From Geomonas oryzae (GTDB lineage Bacteria > Desulfobacterota > Desulfuromonadia > Geobacterales > Geobacteraceae), in assembly GCF_004117875.1 (NCBI RefSeq), contig NZ_RAHW01000007.1, positions 266,944 through 330,943 on the forward strand: DNA of 64,000 bases, read 5' to 3'. The position numbers and the translations under genes are program-made. Below are positions 7,771 to 16,091 of the stretch, in pieces. A model generated the notes under the pieces. The model was not told the DNA's origin. It did no database searches and saw only the letters and a program-made list of their open reading frames with translations. The first letter of the stretch is position 1; the number at the start of each line of letters is the position of its first letter.

Positions 7771-8255
7771 AGCTTTTTCAGCCCGAAGAGGAATTTGCGG
7801 TACTGGACCTCACCGCCGGCGGTCAGCGGGTGGGTGATGCGCGCTATGGGTTGCGCGGCGGGGGGGCCGTAGAGGGTGCCGGCGGGGACGTTGCGCGTGA
7901 CGACGCTCCCCGCCACGACCACCGCCCCCGCGCCGATGGTGACCCCGTGCAGGATGGTGCAGTTGGGTCCGATGAAGGCGCCCTCCTCGATGACCACCCC
8001 TCCCTTCGCCTCCTCGGTGGCGCGGTCGCCAAGGTAAAAGTGGGCGAACACGGTGCAGCGAAGGCCTATGGTCACGTTGTCGCCGATGACGATCTGTTCG
8101 GGGTGCTGGTCGTCCAGGTAGACGAATTGGCTGAGCCAGACGTTTTTCCCCAGGCGCACCCCGCGCCGGCGCTGCAGCCACGGGCGCAGCGTGTATCCCC
8201 CCGGTGCCACCATCGCGAGCTTTCCCAGCACCCTCTGCAGGATCCCCATCCCCAT
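7767..8255 (-). CDS. hexapeptide-repeat (LbH) O-acyltransferase
   Basis: Length is 162 aa, ATG at 8255 after GGGGGAGGCC. Repeated hexapeptides of the [LIV]-G-x4 type run from about residue 55 to 125 (IGDNVTIG, IEEGAFIGPNCTI, IGAGAVVVAGSVV), the left-handed beta-helix of sugar and polysaccharide acetyltransferases. A His in the FAHF stretch is a possible catalytic base. It is the last gene of a five-gene run that includes an acyl carrier protein 9 bases upstream, so an ACP-bound acyl donor is possible. Confidence 0.85.
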   Translation of the reverse strand: MGMGILQRVLGKLAMVAPGGYTLRPWLQRRRGVRLGKNVWLSQFVYLDDQHPEQIVIGDNVTIGLRCTVFAHFYLGDRATEEAKGGVVIEEGAFIGPNCTILHGVTIGAGAVVVAGSVVTRNVPAGTLYGPPAAQPIARITHPLTAGGEVQYRKFLFGLKKL

Positions 8256-8264
8256 GGCCTCCCC

Positions 8265-8525
8265 CTACGCCCCTGCGGCGACACGGCCGCGTTTCACCTC
8301 CACGAAGGCCGCCACCCGGCGCACCGAGTCGAGGTTCTCCGGGGTGAGTTCCTCGTCGTCCACCGCGATCCGGTAGCGCTCCTGGAGGTAGCTGACCAGT
8401 TGCAGGATGCCGGTGGAATCGACGATCCCTTCCTTGATGAAGGAGCTGTCGTCGGTAAGTCCCGCCTCGTCCCCGAACAAAAAGTTCTCCACGACGAAGT
8501 TCCTGATCTCTTCGGTAACGCTCAT
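8265..8525 (-). CDS. acyl carrier protein
   Basis: Length is 86 aa, ATG at 8525 after AAAGGAGGCGCAAC. The four-helix ACP pattern is clear, with the phosphopantetheine-accepting serine in the motif GIVDSTGIL. It differs from housekeeping AcpP (DSL) and belongs with specialised carriers in biosynthetic cassettes. It lies between a NadE-type synthetase and an acyltransferase, downstream of an AMP ligase that would be the natural loading enzyme. Confidence 0.92.
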   Translation of the reverse strand: MSVTEEIRNFVVENFLFGDEAGLTDDSSFIKEGIVDSTGILQLVSYLQERYRIAVDDEELTPENLDSVRRVAAFVEVKRGRVAAGA

Positions 8526-8550
8526 GTTGCGCCTCCTTTACCCCTTCGGG

Positions 8551-9537
8551 TCACGGCAACCCCACCTCTTCCATCAGAAGCGGCGGCAGGTGCAGGTAAC
8601 GGGTGGTCCTTCTCTTGGTTTCGATATCCTCGTACACCATGCGCACCTCTGCCGGGGTGAGCCCGAGTACGGGTGCGACGGTTTCGGCCGGGACGCCGTG
8701 GTTTTTTCCCCAGAGGCAGAGGTCCATCTGTCGGTAGGGGAGCGAGAAGTAGAACTCGTCCTGCCCCTGGGCCAGCGAATAGGTGTCCGTGGTCGGCGCC
8801 CTGCGGCGGATCTCCTCGGGGACGCCCAGGTACTCGGCCAGCTGGTACACCTGGGACTTGTAAAGGTGCGCGATCGGTTTCAGGTCGGCGGCGCCGTCGC
8901 CCAGTTTCACGAAGAACCCCTGGTCGTACTCGAGCCGGTTCGGGGTGCCGGCGACGGCGAAGTTCAGCCGGTCGGCGTGGTAGTACTCGAGCATCTTCCT
9001 CACGCGCTGCTTGAAGTTGGTGGCGGCGACGATCTGCAGGTAGGGGGCAAGGGGGAGGCGCACCGTGCGCTGCTCTCCCTTGTCGTCCTGCGTGACGAGG
9101 AAGAAGGTGGTGAAGCGCGGCTTGTCGGTGACCGCGGAGATGACGATCTTGGAGCTCCACCCCGCCCCGTACTCCGGCACCACCTGGCGCACCGCCTGGT
9201 CGTACTTCTCATAGCAGCCGACGGCATGGAGGATCCCCGAGATGTCCTCCACGCAGGTCGTCATCCCGAAGGTCCGCGCGAGTTTCCCGCTCAGGGCGAG
9301 GGTCTCCGGGGCGGAGTGGCGCTCGGGCATCTCGAGCCCCACCACGCGCGCGGCGCCTATCGCCCGGACCGCGAGGGCCGCGGTCACGCTGCTGTCGATC
9401 CCGCCGGAAAGGGCCACCACCACCCCTCCCCGCTTGACCTCCCTCCGCATCAGTTCCCTGATCCTCGCACAGATCCGTTCCGCCTCCCGTTGCGGGTCGA
9501 GGCGGAGCACCTCGGGTGAAAACGTCGCTGTCGTCAT
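8551..9537 (-). CDS. NadE-type amide synthetase (NAD synthase family)
   Basis: Length is 328 aa from the ATG at 9537, preceded by GAGGAAGGTGCC. It has the PP-loop SGGIDSS for ATP pyrophosphate binding, the family signatures GTPNRLEYDQGFFVK and GDGAADLKPIAHLYK, and no nitrilase-type glutaminase domain. NadE adenylates a carboxylate and attacks it with ammonia. Its place between an AMP ligase and an acyl carrier protein, away from NAD genes, suggests a repurposed amidating enzyme, although an ordinary ammonia-dependent NAD synthase is not excluded. Confidence 0.8.
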   Translation of the reverse strand: MTTATFSPEVLRLDPQREAERICARIRELMRREVKRGGVVVALSGGIDSSVTAALAVRAIGAARVVGLEMPERHSAPETLALSGKLARTFGMTTCVEDISGILHAVGCYEKYDQAVRQVVPEYGAGWSSKIVISAVTDKPRFTTFFLVTQDDKGEQRTVRLPLAPYLQIVAATNFKQRVRKMLEYYHADRLNFAVAGTPNRLEYDQGFFVKLGDGAADLKPIAHLYKSQVYQLAEYLGVPEEIRRRAPTTDTYSLAQGQDEFYFSLPYRQMDLCLWGKNHGVPAETVAPVLGLTPAEVRMVYEDIETKRRTTRYLHLPPLLMEEVGLP

Positions 9538-9568
9538 AGGCACCTTCCTCTCCGGTCCCGTCAGGGAC

Positions 9569-11125
9569 CTAGCTGGTGGTCGTTGGAGCCGCACCGCAGA
9601 TGACCAGGCAGGAGGCCCGGTCCACCTTGCCGCTTGGGTGTTTGGGGAGCAGGGAGACGAGCCTTATCTCCGCCGGGATCTTGTGTCTCGGCAGTTTCGC
9701 GCGGCAATGGGCTAAAAGCGCCAGGTGGTCGGCGGCCCCTTCAAGCGGCGCGGCGAGGGCCACGAGCCTGGTCCCCAAGAGGGCGTCGTCCACACCGAGC
9801 ACCGCAGTCTCGAGCAAAAGTCCGCTCGACATGAGCACATCCTCGATCTCCTGCGGGTCGACGCGGTGCCCACCCACCTTGAGCAGGTGGTCCTTCCTGC
9901 CGGTCACGTAGAGGTAGCCGTCTCCGTCGCGGTAACCCATGTCGCCCGTGTGGTAGCCGTTTCGGTCGAGGACGCGCGCCGTTGCTTCCAGGTCCCCCCA
10001 GTACCCCAGCATGATGTTGGGGCCCGATGCGACCAGCTCGCCGCTTTCTCCCTCGGCGAGCTCCTCGCCGGCCGGGCCGAGCACGCGGACCGTCACCCCG
10101 GGGATCGCTTTGCCGATGGAGCCGATCTTCTCGGCGAGCCGCTCCGGCTCGACGTAGGTGAGGCGCGCCGCCGCCTCGGTCGCCCCGTACATGACGAAGA
10201 GCTTCGTGTGCGCCGGCAGGACCTGCATGAGCCGCTCCTTGATCTCGCGCGCCATGTGCCCTCCCGCCTGGGTGCAGTAGCGCAGGGCCGGGAGGCGGTC
10301 CCTAAAGGAGGCGAGCGGCGAGCGGTGCAGCAGATAGGCGTAGGTGGAGGGGACGCCGGAAAAGCCGGTCACCCCTTCCTCGGCCATCTGCCGCAGCACC
10401 GAGGCGCTGTAGGCGAAGTTGTTGTTGATCACCACCGTCCCCCCGACGGCCACGTGCGTGTTGAGGAGCGATTTCCCCATGACGTAGAAAAAGGGGAGCA
10501 CCACCATCTGGACGTCGTCCTCGGTCAGGTGCAGGTATTCGACGATGGAGCGGGTGTTGCTCACGATGTTCGCGTGCGAGAGCATGACCCCCTTCGGGGC
10601 TCCCGTGGAGCCGGAGGTGTAAATGATGCTGGCCAGGGAGGTGTCGGCGACGGGACGGCCTTCCGGCGGGAGTTCCTCCCCCTTCAGGGCCTGATCCCAC
10701 CCCCAGGCGCCCCCCTCCCCCGCCGGGGCCGCCGCGTCGGCGAAGAGAACGAAACGGACCGAGGGGAGAAACTGGAGCGGGGTGCGCAGCAGGGCCCCCT
10801 CCCGCTCCATGATGATCCCTGCGGGCTGCAGTTCTTCGCAAAGGCGGGTGAGCGCCTCGGGCCCGGTCTGAAGGTTAAGCGGTACCGCAACCGCCCCCGC
10901 CTTCAGGATGCCGTAGTAGCTCGCCACGTACTGGACGCCGTTGCCCAGAAGCAGGACGATGCGGTCTTCAGGCTGCACGCCGCGCTCGATCAGGAAAGCG
11001 GCTATGCGGGACGCGGTACGATCGAGGCGGCGGTAGGTGACCCGCTCGCCGTCGTGAACGAGGGCCACCTTGTCCGGGCGGCGCGAGGCGCTGTTTTCCA
11101 GGAAGTGGTGCACGCAACCGTTCAT
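9569..11125 (-). CDS. AMP-dependent acyl/aryl-CoA or ACP ligase (ANL family)
   Basis: Length is 518 aa from the ATG at 11125 after AAAGGAGAAACC; the upstream extension is a shadow. Core motifs are complete: P-loop YTSGSTGAPKG, A5 MYGATE, A7 YHTGD, A8 region TGRKDHLLKVGGHRV, and the C-terminal catalytic Lys in HPSGKVDR. The enzyme activates a carboxylic acid as adenylate and loads it on a thiol. With the ACP two genes downstream, that thiol is probably the ACP. The acid cannot be predicted. Confidence 0.9.
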   Translation of the reverse strand: MNGCVHHFLENSASRRPDKVALVHDGERVTYRRLDRTASRIAAFLIERGVQPEDRIVLLLGNGVQYVASYYGILKAGAVAVPLNLQTGPEALTRLCEELQPAGIIMEREGALLRTPLQFLPSVRFVLFADAAAPAGEGGAWGWDQALKGEELPPEGRPVADTSLASIIYTSGSTGAPKGVMLSHANIVSNTRSIVEYLHLTEDDVQMVVLPFFYVMGKSLLNTHVAVGGTVVINNNFAYSASVLRQMAEEGVTGFSGVPSTYAYLLHRSPLASFRDRLPALRYCTQAGGHMAREIKERLMQVLPAHTKLFVMYGATEAAARLTYVEPERLAEKIGSIGKAIPGVTVRVLGPAGEELAEGESGELVASGPNIMLGYWGDLEATARVLDRNGYHTGDMGYRDGDGYLYVTGRKDHLLKVGGHRVDPQEIEDVLMSSGLLLETAVLGVDDALLGTRLVALAAPLEGAADHLALLAHCRAKLPRHKIPAEIRLVSLLPKHPSGKVDRASCLVICGAAPTTTS

Positions 11126-11135
11126 GGTTTCTCCT

Positions 11136-13145
11136 TTAAAGCCCGGGGCTCCCCACGGGACCGCCCCCCCTCTTCCGCCCCGGGGGGGCGCATACCAGGT
11201 CCGGACGCACGACGGGGACCCCCTTCCAGGAGGCGGCGGCGACGAACTGGCGGTGCAGGATTTCCGTGGTGACGATCCCCATGAGGGCCATGTTGTCGAA
11301 TTCACCGGCCGGGGCGGAGAGCACCTTGCGGAAAAGGCGCCCCACCCGCTCCGGATCGAAGTAGCCGCTAGCCTTAAGGCTCGACGCGCTCAGGAGTTCT
11401 TCCACGTAATCCGCGGCGACCAGGGTGAAAAGGGAGCGGACCGGCGCACGGTAGGGCTGCTTCGCCCTTTTCAGGATGCTCTCGGGCAAAAGATCGCGGC
11501 AGGCCTTTTTCAGGAAGTACTTCTCGGCGAGCCCTCGCATCTTCCAGTGCGGGGGGAGCCGGAAGGCGGACTCGATCACCCGGTAGTCGAGGAAGGGGTG
11601 GCGCATCTCAACCGAGTGGGCCATGGCGACGCGGTCTCCCTGCGCGGAGAGGAGAAAGCCCGCCAGGAAGAGCTCGATCTCCAGGACCTGCGCGCGGCAG
11701 AAAAAGTCGCGCCCGGCGAATCCCTCCGGGAGCAGGCGTACAAGCTCCTCGCGCGGATCGTACCCCGCGAGTTGCTCGCGAACCCCCTTCGACAGGAAGG
11801 TGAGGTTTCTCGCCCCTCCCCCCCAGCGCACCGCGTGAGAGAAGAAGGGATCGTCCAGCTGCCTCGGGTCGACGGCGAAGAACTCCCGCAGGAAGTGGCG
11901 CCCGCGGGAAGGGTCGCGGAACACGTAAGGGTAGAGCCGCTCGAGAAGGCGCGGGCGCAGCGAGGAGCCGGGAAGGCGCCCCCACCACTGCCTGATCTTC
12001 GCCTCCTTGAAGATGTTGTACCCCCCGAGCATCTCGTCCGCCCCCTCTCCGGAGAGGACCACCTTGTACCCCTCCTCGCGGACCAGTCGGGAAAGGAGGT
12101 ACATGGGGACCGGAGAGGTGCGCAGGGTCGGCTGTTCGCAGTGCCAGACCGTCTCAGGCAGGAGCGTTCTGATCTGCGCGTCTTCGACGAGGACGCGCCG
12201 GTGGTCCGTCCCCAGACGGGTCACCATCTCGTCCTGGGCGGGGCTCTCATCGAAGGCGGGGTCGGCGAAACCAAGCGAGAAGGTCTTAAGACGGCTCTTG
12301 CAGTGGCGTGCGATGAGGGCGGCGATGATGGAGGAGTCGAGCCCGCCGGAGAGGTAGGCCCCCACCGGCACGTCGGCCCGCAGCCTCAGACGGACCGCGT
12401 CGTCAAGGAGCGCGGCGAAGGAGTCGGCGGCCTCGGCAAACTCCCCCGGGGGGATCTCGCGCCACGAAAAGTGCGGGATGCGCCAGTATGGGACGGGGTC
12501 GGAGCGCCTGCCGTCGACGCGCAGGTAGTGCCCCGGCGGGAGCGCCTCGATCCCCTGGAAGAAGGTCCGCCCCGGGAGCGTGCTCCAGAAGACGAAGAGC
12601 TGGCTGAGCGCCTGCGCGTCGAGCCCGTGCCTGCCGGCTACGGCGAGGATCGCCTTGATCTCGGAGGCGAACAGGAGCCGGCCGTCCGGGGTGAAGGTGT
12701 AGTAGAGGGGACGCACGCCGACGCGGTCCCGGGCGAGGAAGAGTTCCCCCTTTGCGGCATCCCAGATGGCGAAGGCGAACTGGCCGTTGATCCTGTCGAG
12801 GCAGGCGGGGCCGTACTCTTCGTAAAGGTGCAAAAGCACCTCGGTGTCGGTGCGGGTCGTGAAGCGGTGCCCCCGGGCTAGGAGGTCCTCCTTCAGCTCG
12901 AGGTAGTTGTAGGCCTCGCCGTTGTAGACGATCCAGAGCGTGCCGGTCTCGTTGCCGATCGGCTGCGTTCCGCCGTCGATGCCGATGATGCTCAGGCGCA
13001 GGTGCCCGAGCCCGGCGCGGGTGTCGAGGTACACCCCGGACTCGTCCGGTCCCCGGTGGCGCAGCGGCGAGATCATCGCCACGACCTGCTCAAGGGATGG
13101 GGCTTCGGCTTCTTTCAGGTTAACGATGCCAGCAATCCCGCACAC
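11136..13145 (-). CDS. asnB: glutamine-hydrolysing asparagine synthase family protein
   Basis: Length is 669 aa. The start is GTG at 13145 (GGGAGGAATCAA upstream), which places the nucleophile Cys directly at position 2 (CGIAG) after Met removal. The N-terminal Ntn glutaminase domain covers about 1-215 (with RHRGPDESG and NGEAYNY), and the synthetase domain carries the PP-loop YLSGGLDSS and the conserved SGEGADE. It releases ammonia from glutamine and makes an amide through an acyl adenylate. Its neighbours (AMP ligase, NadE-type synthetase, ACP) point to a polysaccharide or lipid conjugate rather than housekeeping asparagine. Confidence 0.9.
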   Translation of the reverse strand: MCGIAGIVNLKEAEAPSLEQVVAMISPLRHRGPDESGVYLDTRAGLGHLRLSIIGIDGGTQPIGNETGTLWIVYNGEAYNYLELKEDLLARGHRFTTRTDTEVLLHLYEEYGPACLDRINGQFAFAIWDAAKGELFLARDRVGVRPLYYTFTPDGRLLFASEIKAILAVAGRHGLDAQALSQLFVFWSTLPGRTFFQGIEALPPGHYLRVDGRRSDPVPYWRIPHFSWREIPPGEFAEAADSFAALLDDAVRLRLRADVPVGAYLSGGLDSSIIAALIARHCKSRLKTFSLGFADPAFDESPAQDEMVTRLGTDHRRVLVEDAQIRTLLPETVWHCEQPTLRTSPVPMYLLSRLVREEGYKVVLSGEGADEMLGGYNIFKEAKIRQWWGRLPGSSLRPRLLERLYPYVFRDPSRGRHFLREFFAVDPRQLDDPFFSHAVRWGGGARNLTFLSKGVREQLAGYDPREELVRLLPEGFAGRDFFCRAQVLEIELFLAGFLLSAQGDRVAMAHSVEMRHPFLDYRVIESAFRLPPHWKMRGLAEKYFLKKACRDLLPESILKRAKQPYRAPVRSLFTLVAADYVEELLSASSLKASGYFDPERVGRLFRKVLSAPAGEFDNMALMGIVTTEILHRQFVAAASWKGVPVVRPDLVCAPPGRKRGGGPVGSPGL

Positions 13146-13196
13146 TTGATTCCTCCCGAGCCGCCCATTTTCCTCCGGACGGCGCAAAACCATGAA

Positions 13197-13224
13197 ACTA
13201 TACCAATGAAGTTTATTGAAGCAA
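13197..13224 (-). promoter_or_regulatory. probable promoter of the asnB cassette
   Basis: On the minus strand TTGCTT (13224-13219) and TATAGT (13202-13197) are 16 bases apart, about 50 bases ahead of the asnB start. It lies in a locally A/T-rich stretch. Confidence 0.45.
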
Positions 13225-13317
13225 TGCGTTTTTTGGCACGGAATCTCGGGCGGGACGCCGGTGGAATCCTGACGGCGCAGCCTCGTGCGTGAAGCAGGGG
13301 AAATGCGGCGCAACGTG

Positions 13318-13349
13318 GAAGGGGCAGCGGTCACGACCACTGCCCCTTC
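13318..13349 (-). terminator. intergenic terminator-like hairpin
   Basis: A nearly perfect 15-bp stem (13318-13332 with 13335-13349, one mismatch) separates the FemAB-like gene from the asnB promoter. A CTTTT run follows only on the plus strand, so it may work mainly in that direction. Confidence 0.5.
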
Positions 13350-13421
13350 ACTTTTCCCGTTTGCCCTGCACCGATCTCTTACCAGGCCAAGGGGAGCGTT
13401 TCAAGGCCGCCGCGTCGAGCA

Positions 13422-14459
13422 TCATCCCATGTGCCGGTAACCCAGCTCTCCCAGGGCCCTCAGCATCCCCCCCGGCAGCTTCTTCAGGAGTGCGCTGTAC
13501 TTCCACTCCTCGGCGCCCGGCCCGCAAAAGCCCCCCTCGCGGAAATCGTAGCGGTGGTACTTAAGTTCGCTCCTGACCCCGCCCCAGCCGTCCTTGAACT
13601 GGATAAGGCCGCGGTTGTCGGGATCGGTCCGGCCAAGGCTCAGGTTCTCCAAGCCGCTTTGCGCACATCTGGTGATCATCTCCCAGAAAAGCAGGTTGTT
13701 GGCGCGCAGACTCTGGTACCTCTCGTCCGAGGCGCCGTACTTGTAGATGGCGTTACTGCCGTAGTGCAGGCAGATCGCCCCGGCGACGGCGGTCCCGGCA
13801 TGATAGGCGAGGACGGCGAAGCCGAGCCCCCTGCCGATCAGATGCCGATGCAGGTTGACGAAGTAGCTCCTGGGCTGTGGGGGGACCCCCTGGCGTTTCC
13901 TGGTCAGGCAGTGCAGTTTGTAGTAGGTGAGAACGCCTTCGAGGTCCCGATGGAACCGGACGCGCACCCCTTCCTTTAGCGCCTTCCGGATCCCCCTCGC
14001 CGTGCTCTTTCTCACCCTCGCGAACATCTCGTCGGGATCCCGGCAAAGGGCAAGGGTATGATTCACGAAGCAGCGGCTTGCCACCTCAGCTTCAAGAAAG
14101 CGCTCCCCCCTGAACTCGAGATAGCGCCACTTCCGTTTTCTGCCGTGGGCCAATGCCGCCTGCAGCAGCGCGTGGAACTCTTCCTCCCCGTCGGCCACCG
14201 CCCCGCAGGAATCCGAGAAACAGAGGGAGACGCCGCGTCTTCCCGTGATGAGGCTGTCCACCTCCATCAAGGGAAGACACGCAGCGACCTCGAATTCATG
14301 GTTCAAAAGCAGGTAGGCCGGACGAAAGCGGTAGGAATCGGCGAGCAGCCGCGCCCACGCGGAACAGTGGAACACGGTGCTCGTCCGACGGCTGCCGACC
14401 CAGGTGTCATATGCGTCATCACTGCGGGGATCGATAACGTGGAGATCGTTAAGGGGCAT
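13422..14459 (-). CDS. FemAB/GNAT-type aminoacyl or acyl transferase
   Basis: Length is 345 aa, ATG at 14459 overlapping the end of the aminotransferase gene by 11 bases. Two GNAT-like halves are visible, the second with the FemAB-type signature around YKYGASDERYQSLRANNLL and LGRTDPDNRGLIQFKDGWGG. Proteins of this kind in exopolysaccharide loci attach acyl or amino acid groups to sugars. It is cytoplasmic (no signal). It ends the first polysaccharide module. Confidence 0.82.
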   Translation of the reverse strand: MPLNDLHVIDPRSDDAYDTWVGSRRTSTVFHCSAWARLLADSYRFRPAYLLLNHEFEVAACLPLMEVDSLITGRRGVSLCFSDSCGAVADGEEEFHALLQAALAHGRKRKWRYLEFRGERFLEAEVASRCFVNHTLALCRDPDEMFARVRKSTARGIRKALKEGVRVRFHRDLEGVLTYYKLHCLTRKRQGVPPQPRSYFVNLHRHLIGRGLGFAVLAYHAGTAVAGAICLHYGSNAIYKYGASDERYQSLRANNLLFWEMITRCAQSGLENLSLGRTDPDNRGLIQFKDGWGGVRSELKYHRYDFREGGFCGPGAEEWKYSALLKKLPGGMLRALGELGYRHMG

Positions 14460-15558
14460 CAGTGATCCGCCTTACTTCCTGGCAGATGTATTGAATCTGG
14501 TGTTCCGTGAGCTCCGGGAACATGGGGAGCGAAAGCAGCTCGGCGGCACAGCGCTCGGAAACCGGGAAGCTCCCCGTAGCCTTGCCGCTTGCGCTGTACG
14601 CCTCCTGCAGGTGGATGGGAACGGGGTAGTGCACGCCGCACTCAATGCCGCTTGCGTGCAGCGCTTCTTTCATCTGTTCCCGGTTCGGGATCCGCACCGC
14701 AAAGACGTGATAGACGTGACGGGCGTAATCCATCTCCTGCGGCGTCTTTACCGCCGTAATCCCGAAAAGGTCCTTGCGGTACCACTGGGCGTGGTCGCGC
14801 CGCCTGGCGTTCCACGCTTCCAGGTACTTCAGCTTGACGCTCAGCACCGCCCCCTGAATACCGTCCATGCGGCCGTTCATCCCGATCACGTTGTGGTAGT
14901 ACTTGCGCGACTGGCCGTGATCGCGCAGCATCCTGATCCGGCGCGCGAGCTGCTCGTCGGCGGTGACCACCCCGCCTGCCTCGCCGTAGGCGCCGAGGTT
15001 CTTGCCGGGGTAGAAGCTGAAGCAGGCGGCATGTCCCAGGGAGCCCGCGCGCCGCCCCTTGTATTCGGCGCCGTGGGCCTGGCAGGCATCCTCGATTACC
15101 GCGAGGCCGTGCCGGTCGGCGATGGCGAGGATCGGGTCCATGTCCGCGGTCTGACCGTAGAGGTGCACAGGGATTACCGCCCTGGTCCTTTGTGTGATCG
15201 CATTTTCCAGAAGGGCCGGATCCATGGTGTAGCTTTTCGGGTCGATGTCGACGAAAACGGGGGTCGCTCCGCACAGGGTGATCGCTTCCGCCGTCGCGAT
15301 GAAGCTGTTCGGTACCGTGATGACTTCGTCCCCCGCTCCGATGCCGAGGCCGAGCAGCGCGAGCCAAAGAGCCTCGGTGCCGCTTCCTACCCCCGCCGCG
15401 TACCTGCTCCCGCAGAAGGCGGCGAATTCCTCCTCGAACTTCTCGACGTAGGGACCTCCGGAAAAGGCGCAGTTGGCCATGACCTCGCCTATCGACTGCT
15501 GCACCTCGTCCGCTATGGCGTCATACTGGGCTTTGAGATTGAGAAAGGGCACTTTCAT
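14449..15558 (-). CDS. DegT/DnrJ/EryC1 sugar aminotransferase (WbpE-like)
   Basis: Length is 369 aa, ATG at 15558 after GAAGGAGAAATCAG. PLP-binding Lys is K186 in FSFYPGKNLGAYGEAGG, and the IEDACQAHGA motif holds the Asp that pairs with the pyridine nitrogen. The enzyme transfers an amino group from glutamate to a keto-sugar nucleotide. With an oxidoreductase and an N-acetyltransferase next to it, it fits the WbpE step that makes the 3-amino group of a diamino uronic acid. It overlaps the acetyltransferase gene by 38 bases. Confidence 0.92.
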   Translation of the reverse strand: MKVPFLNLKAQYDAIADEVQQSIGEVMANCAFSGGPYVEKFEEEFAAFCGSRYAAGVGSGTEALWLALLGLGIGAGDEVITVPNSFIATAEAITLCGATPVFVDIDPKSYTMDPALLENAITQRTRAVIPVHLYGQTADMDPILAIADRHGLAVIEDACQAHGAEYKGRRAGSLGHAACFSFYPGKNLGAYGEAGGVVTADEQLARRIRMLRDHGQSRKYYHNVIGMNGRMDGIQGAVLSVKLKYLEAWNARRRDHAQWYRKDLFGITAVKTPQEMDYARHVYHVFAVRIPNREQMKEALHASGIECGVHYPVPIHLQEAYSASGKATGSFPVSERCAAELLSLPMFPELTEHQIQYICQEVRRITDAP

Positions 15559-16048
15559 CTGATTTCTCCTTCGGGATGTACCGCAACACCCGGGCCGGAT
15601 TTCCGGCGACTATGCTGTAAGGCTCCACGTTTTTCGTGACGACGCTGCCGGCACCGACGATGGCATTTTCGCCCACCGTCACGCCGCAAAGGATCGTGGA
15701 GCTGGAACCGATGGAGGCGTTTTTCCTGATCACGGTCCTGACCACGCTCCAGTCCGATTCCATCTGCAGTTCCCCCGAGACGGTTGTCGCCTTCGGGTAG
15801 AGGTCGTTGATGAAGGTCACGTTGTGACCGATGAAGACGTTCTCCTCGATCTCAACCCCTTCACAGATGAAGCTGTGGCTCGATATCTTGCAGTTCTTGC
15901 CGATCTCGGCGTTCTTCTGGATCTCCACGAAGGCGCCGATCTTCGAGTTGTCACCGATGGTGCAGCCGTAGAGGTTGATGAACTTCCCAAGTTTTACGTT
16001 CTGCCCGAGCTTTACATCTGGTGCCACTGCCGCGAAATTTTCCACCAT
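15521..16048 (-). CDS. sugar-nucleotide N-acetyltransferase (WbpD-like, LbH fold)
   Basis: Length is 175 aa, ATG at 16048 after AAAGGAGAACGC. Hexapeptide repeats run through most of the chain (LGQNVKLGKFINLYG, IGDNSKIG, IGKNCKI, VGENAIVGAGSVV) and the C-terminal NPAR motif is typical for UDP-sugar N-acetyltransferases. It would acetylate the amino group made by the adjacent aminotransferase. Confidence 0.9.
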   Translation of the reverse strand: MVENFAAVAPDVKLGQNVKLGKFINLYGCTIGDNSKIGAFVEIQKNAEIGKNCKISSHSFICEGVEIEENVFIGHNVTFINDLYPKATTVSGELQMESDWSVVRTVIRKNASIGSSSTILCGVTVGENAIVGAGSVVTKNVEPYSIVAGNPARVLRYIPKEKSDESALSQSQSPV

Positions 16049-16091
16049 AGCGTTCTCCTTTCCCGGGGTGCGGTCGACGACTCCCCTCCCG

